Source: DSSM01 sp964484125
GTDB lineage: Bacteria; Bacteroidota; Ignavibacteria; Tepidaquicellales; Tepidaquicellaceae
Assembly (NCBI GenBank): GCA_964484125.1
Contig: CAZAEK010000048.1
Span: 1 to 8,219 of the forward strand
Reading direction: 5' to 3'
DNA length: 8,219 bases
Shown one piece after another: positions 5,981 through 8,219 of the stretch. The translations under genes were made by a program, and so were the position numbers. Positions within the stretch are counted from its first letter, which is position 1. Each line of letters begins with the position of its first letter. The notes under the pieces are model-generated. The model was not told the origin of the DNA. It saw nothing but the letters and a program-made list of their open reading frames with translations, and ran no database searches.

Positions 5981-6403
5981 TTATTTAATAATGAGAAGAG
6001 GATTTTTTCCAAATGATTCCAAAAAAGACTTGTCAATTTTTTTTGCCTTTACCAAAAAATGAGGTTGTTCCCCATTCAAGCAAGGCTGGTTTTCTTTTAT
6101 AAAAAAGAGATGAAGATGGAGCTTATCCAAATTCTCAATCTTTAAAATACCTGCCTGAAAGATGCCTTCTTGCTCAGGAAGATTTTCTTTAAACCAATTG
6201 ACAGCACTTTCAAGAGAAAATGAATCTACAGTTATCTCGTCAAATTTTAATTTTAACTTTATTTCTTTTGCTTGTTCATCGGATAAACTTTCTATGAACT
6301 CTGTAATTTCAGTGACTAGATCTACAAGTGTATTTGCCACCTCACCAGTTGTTATTATTAGATCTTTCACTTGGGATAAAACTCGTTTAAAACTTATATC
6401 CAT
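5981..6403 (-). CDS. Small protein A1 (unknown family, paralogue of A2)
   Basis: This 140-residue protein has no clear transmembrane helix. Its N-terminus (about 4-40) is an amphipathic helical stretch, VLSQVKDLIITTGEVANTLV and VTEITEFIESL, in the position where A2 carries its membrane anchor. The conserved domain follows: SLESAVNWFKENL (63-75), QAGILKIENLD (83-93), a variable part with HLHLFFIKENQPCLNGEQP, and the end SFGKNPLLIIK (130-140). It is the second gene of the operon, 36 bases after the EAD11-TPR gene and 7 bases before B1. I do not recognise the family. Confidence 0.8.
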   Translation of the reverse strand: MDISFKRVLSQVKDLIITTGEVANTLVDLVTEITEFIESLSDEQAKEIKLKLKFDEITVDSFSLESAVNWFKENLPEQEGIFQAGILKIENLDKLHLHLFFIKENQPCLNGEQPHFLVKAKKIDKSFLESFGKNPLLIIK

Positions 6404-6439
6404 ATTGAATTATTTTTACATTTAATTTATAACTAAATA

Positions 6440-7651
6440 TTAAAAAATTTCCTTACACTTTTCTTCTTGTTGCCTATAGCTTTCAGCAAGTACATTCTGT
6501 TTCCAAAAGGCATAAATTTTAGCCAGCATTTCATATGCTTCACACTCCTTAGGGTTCAGAGCTAACACTTTTTCAAAATCCTGGCGAGCATAATCTAAAT
6601 ATCCGCCGTTTTCAGCTTTATCTAAGTAGGTATAGCAATGCCCTCGTAGCGTATATAACCTAGCGTGATTCGGATGTAAAATAAGCGCTTGGGAGAGGGC
6701 TGCTAAAGCTTCTTTATATTTTTGTAAATCAAGGAGAAACGCTCCATAATATACCTTGTAGAATGGATCGGCGCTAAAATAAATGGCTCGCTCTGCTTCC
6801 TTTATAGCATCTTCATCTTGTTTGTTTTTAGAATAAATGGTTGATTTTAAGTGATAATATTCCGCTTCTTGAGGACGTAAGCTTATCGCCCGATTTATAT
6901 CATCAAAAGCTACTTGAAGATTAGGATTTTCAAGGGCGAGATAGGTCTTTGATCTTATGTGGTAAAGTTCAGCATCTTCTCCATGCTTTGCGAAATGCTG
7001 CGTTATTAAATCAATGATGACATTATAATCCTTCAAACGGGTTAAACTAATCGTTATATTTTTAAGGTAAAAAACATCCGGTTGTATATTATAAGCCCGA
7101 TTCTCATAATGTAAAGCCTCTTTAATATTTCCCATTCGTTCATAGGTAACCCCAATATTATTGAGCGCGATGTGTGACTGAGGATTTTTATCCACAATAG
7201 ATTGGAATGTTCTTAAAGCTTCATTAAAGTCGCCTGTATTCAAATACAGAAGCCCTAATTCATTAGCGGCTTTTTCGTTAAATTCTTTGCTGGATTTTAG
7301 AATTTCTTTGAGCGCGTTGACTGCATCCGCTAATTTCCCGTTTTCTTTTAAAACGGCGACATCTTCAAGGGTTGGCATTTTTGATTTGGCAGATGTTTCT
7401 TCCAGTGCATTTTCATACAATTCTTTTGAATAGAGCAGTAGTTGGTGGCTGAGATTATTTCGAAACCGGAAAATTTCGTCCTGCGACTGAGTCTGAGATT
7501 GCTCTAACTTTTTTAATCGCGCATAGCTTGCATTGAGTAAGACAAGATTATCATCAGATACGCCATTTTGTTCTGACAATAATTTGAAAGCATCAGAAAG
7601 TCTATCTTTGCTAAGTAATTCTTTTACACGACTATAGAGTTCGGGGTTCAT
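6440..7651 (-). CDS. EAD11-TPR adaptor protein
   Basis: This 403-residue protein has two parts. Residues 1-80 match effector-associated domain 11: a VKELLSKDRLSDAFKLLSE helix pair, then DNLVLLNASYARLKKLEQ, then the DEIFRFRNNLSHQLLLYSKEL helix. EADs are small helical adaptors defined in bacterial NTP-dependent conflict systems. They join proteins carrying the same domain. Residues 95-400 are tandem tetratricopeptide repeats, clearest at about 126-159 (AANELGLLYLNTGDFNEALR), 160-193, 263-296, 297-330, 331-369 and 371-400. They form a superhelical scaffold for protein partners. There is no signal peptide or enzyme domain, so it should act in the cytoplasm. It is the first gene of the operon, so it probably supplies the recognition or recruitment step for the small proteins and the AAA+ ATPase. 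No second EAD11 protein lies in this window. Confidence 0.87.
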   Translation of the reverse strand: MNPELYSRVKELLSKDRLSDAFKLLSEQNGVSDDNLVLLNASYARLKKLEQSQTQSQDEIFRFRNNLSHQLLLYSKELYENALEETSAKSKMPTLEDVAVLKENGKLADAVNALKEILKSSKEFNEKAANELGLLYLNTGDFNEALRTFQSIVDKNPQSHIALNNIGVTYERMGNIKEALHYENRAYNIQPDVFYLKNITISLTRLKDYNVIIDLITQHFAKHGEDAELYHIRSKTYLALENPNLQVAFDDINRAISLRPQEAEYYHLKSTIYSKNKQDEDAIKEAERAIYFSADPFYKVYYGAFLLDLQKYKEALAALSQALILHPNHARLYTLRGHCYTYLDKAENGGYLDYARQDFEKVLALNPKECEAYEMLAKIYAFWKQNVLAESYRQQEEKCKEIF

Positions 7652-7670
7652 AAGAATGTAAGGGGTATTA

Positions 7671-7698
7671 AAAATTTAACCTATAAATTCTGGTGCAA
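7671..7698 (-). promoter_or_regulatory. Weak candidate promoter for the six-gene operon
   Basis: In the 104-base gap between tex and the EAD11-TPR gene, TAAATTTT (7671-7678, minus strand) differs from TAnnTTTG only at the last base, with a TTG 17 bases upstream (7696-7698). No exact -7 match exists in the gap. No hairpin follows tex either, so read-through from tex is an alternative source of transcription. Confidence 0.22.
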
Positions 7699-7755
7699 TA
7701 TAAACTCAAATTTCCTAATATAAAATAGCTTTATTACAATTTTGAATAAAAAAAT

Positions 7756-8219
7756 TTACTCCTTCATACTCAACTGCACCCGCTTTCTCGCTACATCTAC
7801 CTCCACCACGCGCACCATCACTTTCTGCCCTAATTTCAACACTTCCGCCGGGTCTTTGATAAAACGATTGGTAATCTGTGAGATATGCACCAAGCCATTT
7901 TCTTTAATGCCAATGTCCACAAAAGCGCCGAATTTAGCGAGGTTGGTCACAATGCCTGACACCCACATCCCGATTTTCAAATCGGTAATTTCCTTCACAC
8001 TTTCCTCAAAAGCAAAGACTTCGGCTTCGCCGCGCGGATCCAATCCTGGCTTCGCCAATTCTTTCAAAATGTCTTGTAATGTTGGTAAGCCGACGGTATC
8101 GGTCACATATTTTTTAATATCAATTTGCTGGCGAGCGCTCGGATTTTTAATTAAAACATCCACTGATTCATTTACATCTTTCGCCATTTTATTTACAATA
8201 TGATAACTTTCAGGGTGTA
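7756..8219 (-). CDS. tex: Tex transcription accessory protein, C-terminal part (start beyond window)
   Basis: The frame is open from the right edge (HPESYHIVNKMAKDV) to a TAA at 7756, covering the last 153 codons of a protein normally 700-800 residues long. The ATG at 8185-8187 is internal, because the frame continues upstream with the HPESY motif typical of Tex. After the helix-hairpin-helix region (VGLPTLQDILKELAKPGLDPR), residues 71-141 counted from that ATG form an S1 RNA-binding domain. Its signatures are KIGMWVSGIVTNLAKFGAFVDIG and NGLVHISQI, ending KRVQLSMKE. Tex binds nucleic acid and influences transcription. The last 22 coding bases before the final Glu recur at 3392-3413, so the 3' end of this gene marks one boundary of the neighbouring island. 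Confidence 0.92.
   Translation of the reverse strand, partial: HPESYHIVNKMAKDVNESVDVLIKNPSARQQIDIKKYVTDTVGLPTLQDILKELAKPGLDPRGEAEVFAFEESVKEITDLKIGMWVSGIVTNLAKFGAFVDIGIKENGLVHISQITNRFIKDPAEVLKLGQKVMVRVVEVDVARKRVQLSMKE
7760..7781. repeat. Right copy of 22-bp direct repeat (inside the tex 3' end)
   Basis: This copy is part of the intact tex reading frame and encodes its KRVQLSMK tail. The identical copy at 3392-3413 lies beyond the six-gene operon. Integration at this point would leave tex functional because the repeat restores the codons, which is how elements using gene 3' ends as attachment sites preserve their target. Confidence 0.85.

Larger units (their letters stand above)
3392..7781. 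mobile_element. Putative genomic island inserted at the 3' end of tex
   Basis: The segment is bounded by the direct repeats 3392-3413 and 7760-7781 and holds exactly one six-gene operon. Hand counts on single 60-base lines give about 28% GC in the AAA+ gene, against about 43% in tex and 58% in the hydrolase gene, which supports foreign origin. No integrase, transposase or relaxase is encoded between the repeats. The element is therefore either passive (moved in trans or by homologous recombination in tex) or has lost its recombinase. Confidence 0.5.

Noticed and set aside
5557..6036. Upstream start at 6036 for B1
   Set aside because: It would overlap A1 by 56 bases, while the ATG at 5973 follows the A1 stop by 7 bases as at the other junctions of the operon.
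7742..8203. Plus-strand open frame of 153 codons opposite tex
   Set aside because: It is longer than the visible part of tex's last exon-like segment only by chance; the minus strand encodes an unmistakable S1 domain continuing off the edge.
1..8219. CRISPR arrays, tRNA, rRNA or insertion sequences
   Set aside because: No regularly spaced repeats, no cloverleaf with CCA-end features and no transposase or terminal inverted repeats were seen on reading both strands.

Overview
The window looks like a chromosomal segment from a member of the Bacteroidota. Three things point that way: two matches to the Bacteroidota -7 element TAnnTTTG, starts that lack Shine-Dalgarno sequences, and an EAD11-type adaptor domain of the kind common in that phylum. 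Placement below phylum is not possible from the sequence. TGA ends several intact genes, so the code is the standard bacterial one.

Left part (1-2741): a secreted CocE/X-Pro-type alpha/beta hydrolase, cut by the window edge, lies on the minus strand. Next is a cupin gene on the minus strand, closed by a strong hairpin terminator. A TetR-family regulator is divergent from the cupin. The 117-base gap between the two holds two near-identical palindromes centred 32 bp apart. One overlaps the predicted cupin -7 box, so this is a compact regulator/target module.

Middle (2742-3391): a toxin-antitoxin pair on the minus strand. A DUF2281-like antitoxin overlaps a VapC-like PIN toxin by an ATGA junction. 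The toxin frame has one in-frame TGA at codon 59 and is otherwise intact, so the toxin is probably dead.

Island (about 3392-7781): a tightly packed, AT-rich minus-strand operon of six genes. In transcription order these are an EAD11-TPR adaptor, small proteins A1, B1, A2 and B2, and a classic AAA+ ATPase. A1/A2 and B1/B2 are pairwise related, so a two-gene cassette has been duplicated. A2 and B2 begin with a transmembrane helix, while A1 and B1 begin with amphipathic helices. I do not recognise this as a described system. An NTP-driven, membrane-associated stress or defence complex is the best inference.

Right edge (7756-8219): the C-terminal end of tex (HhH/S1 transcription accessory protein). 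The last coding bases of tex recur as an exact 22-bp direct repeat at 3392-3413, inside a remnant that still encodes a Tex-like C-terminus. The six-gene operon therefore sits between two copies of the tex 3' end. That is the layout expected of an element inserted at the end of a conserved gene, although no recombinase is encoded between the repeats.
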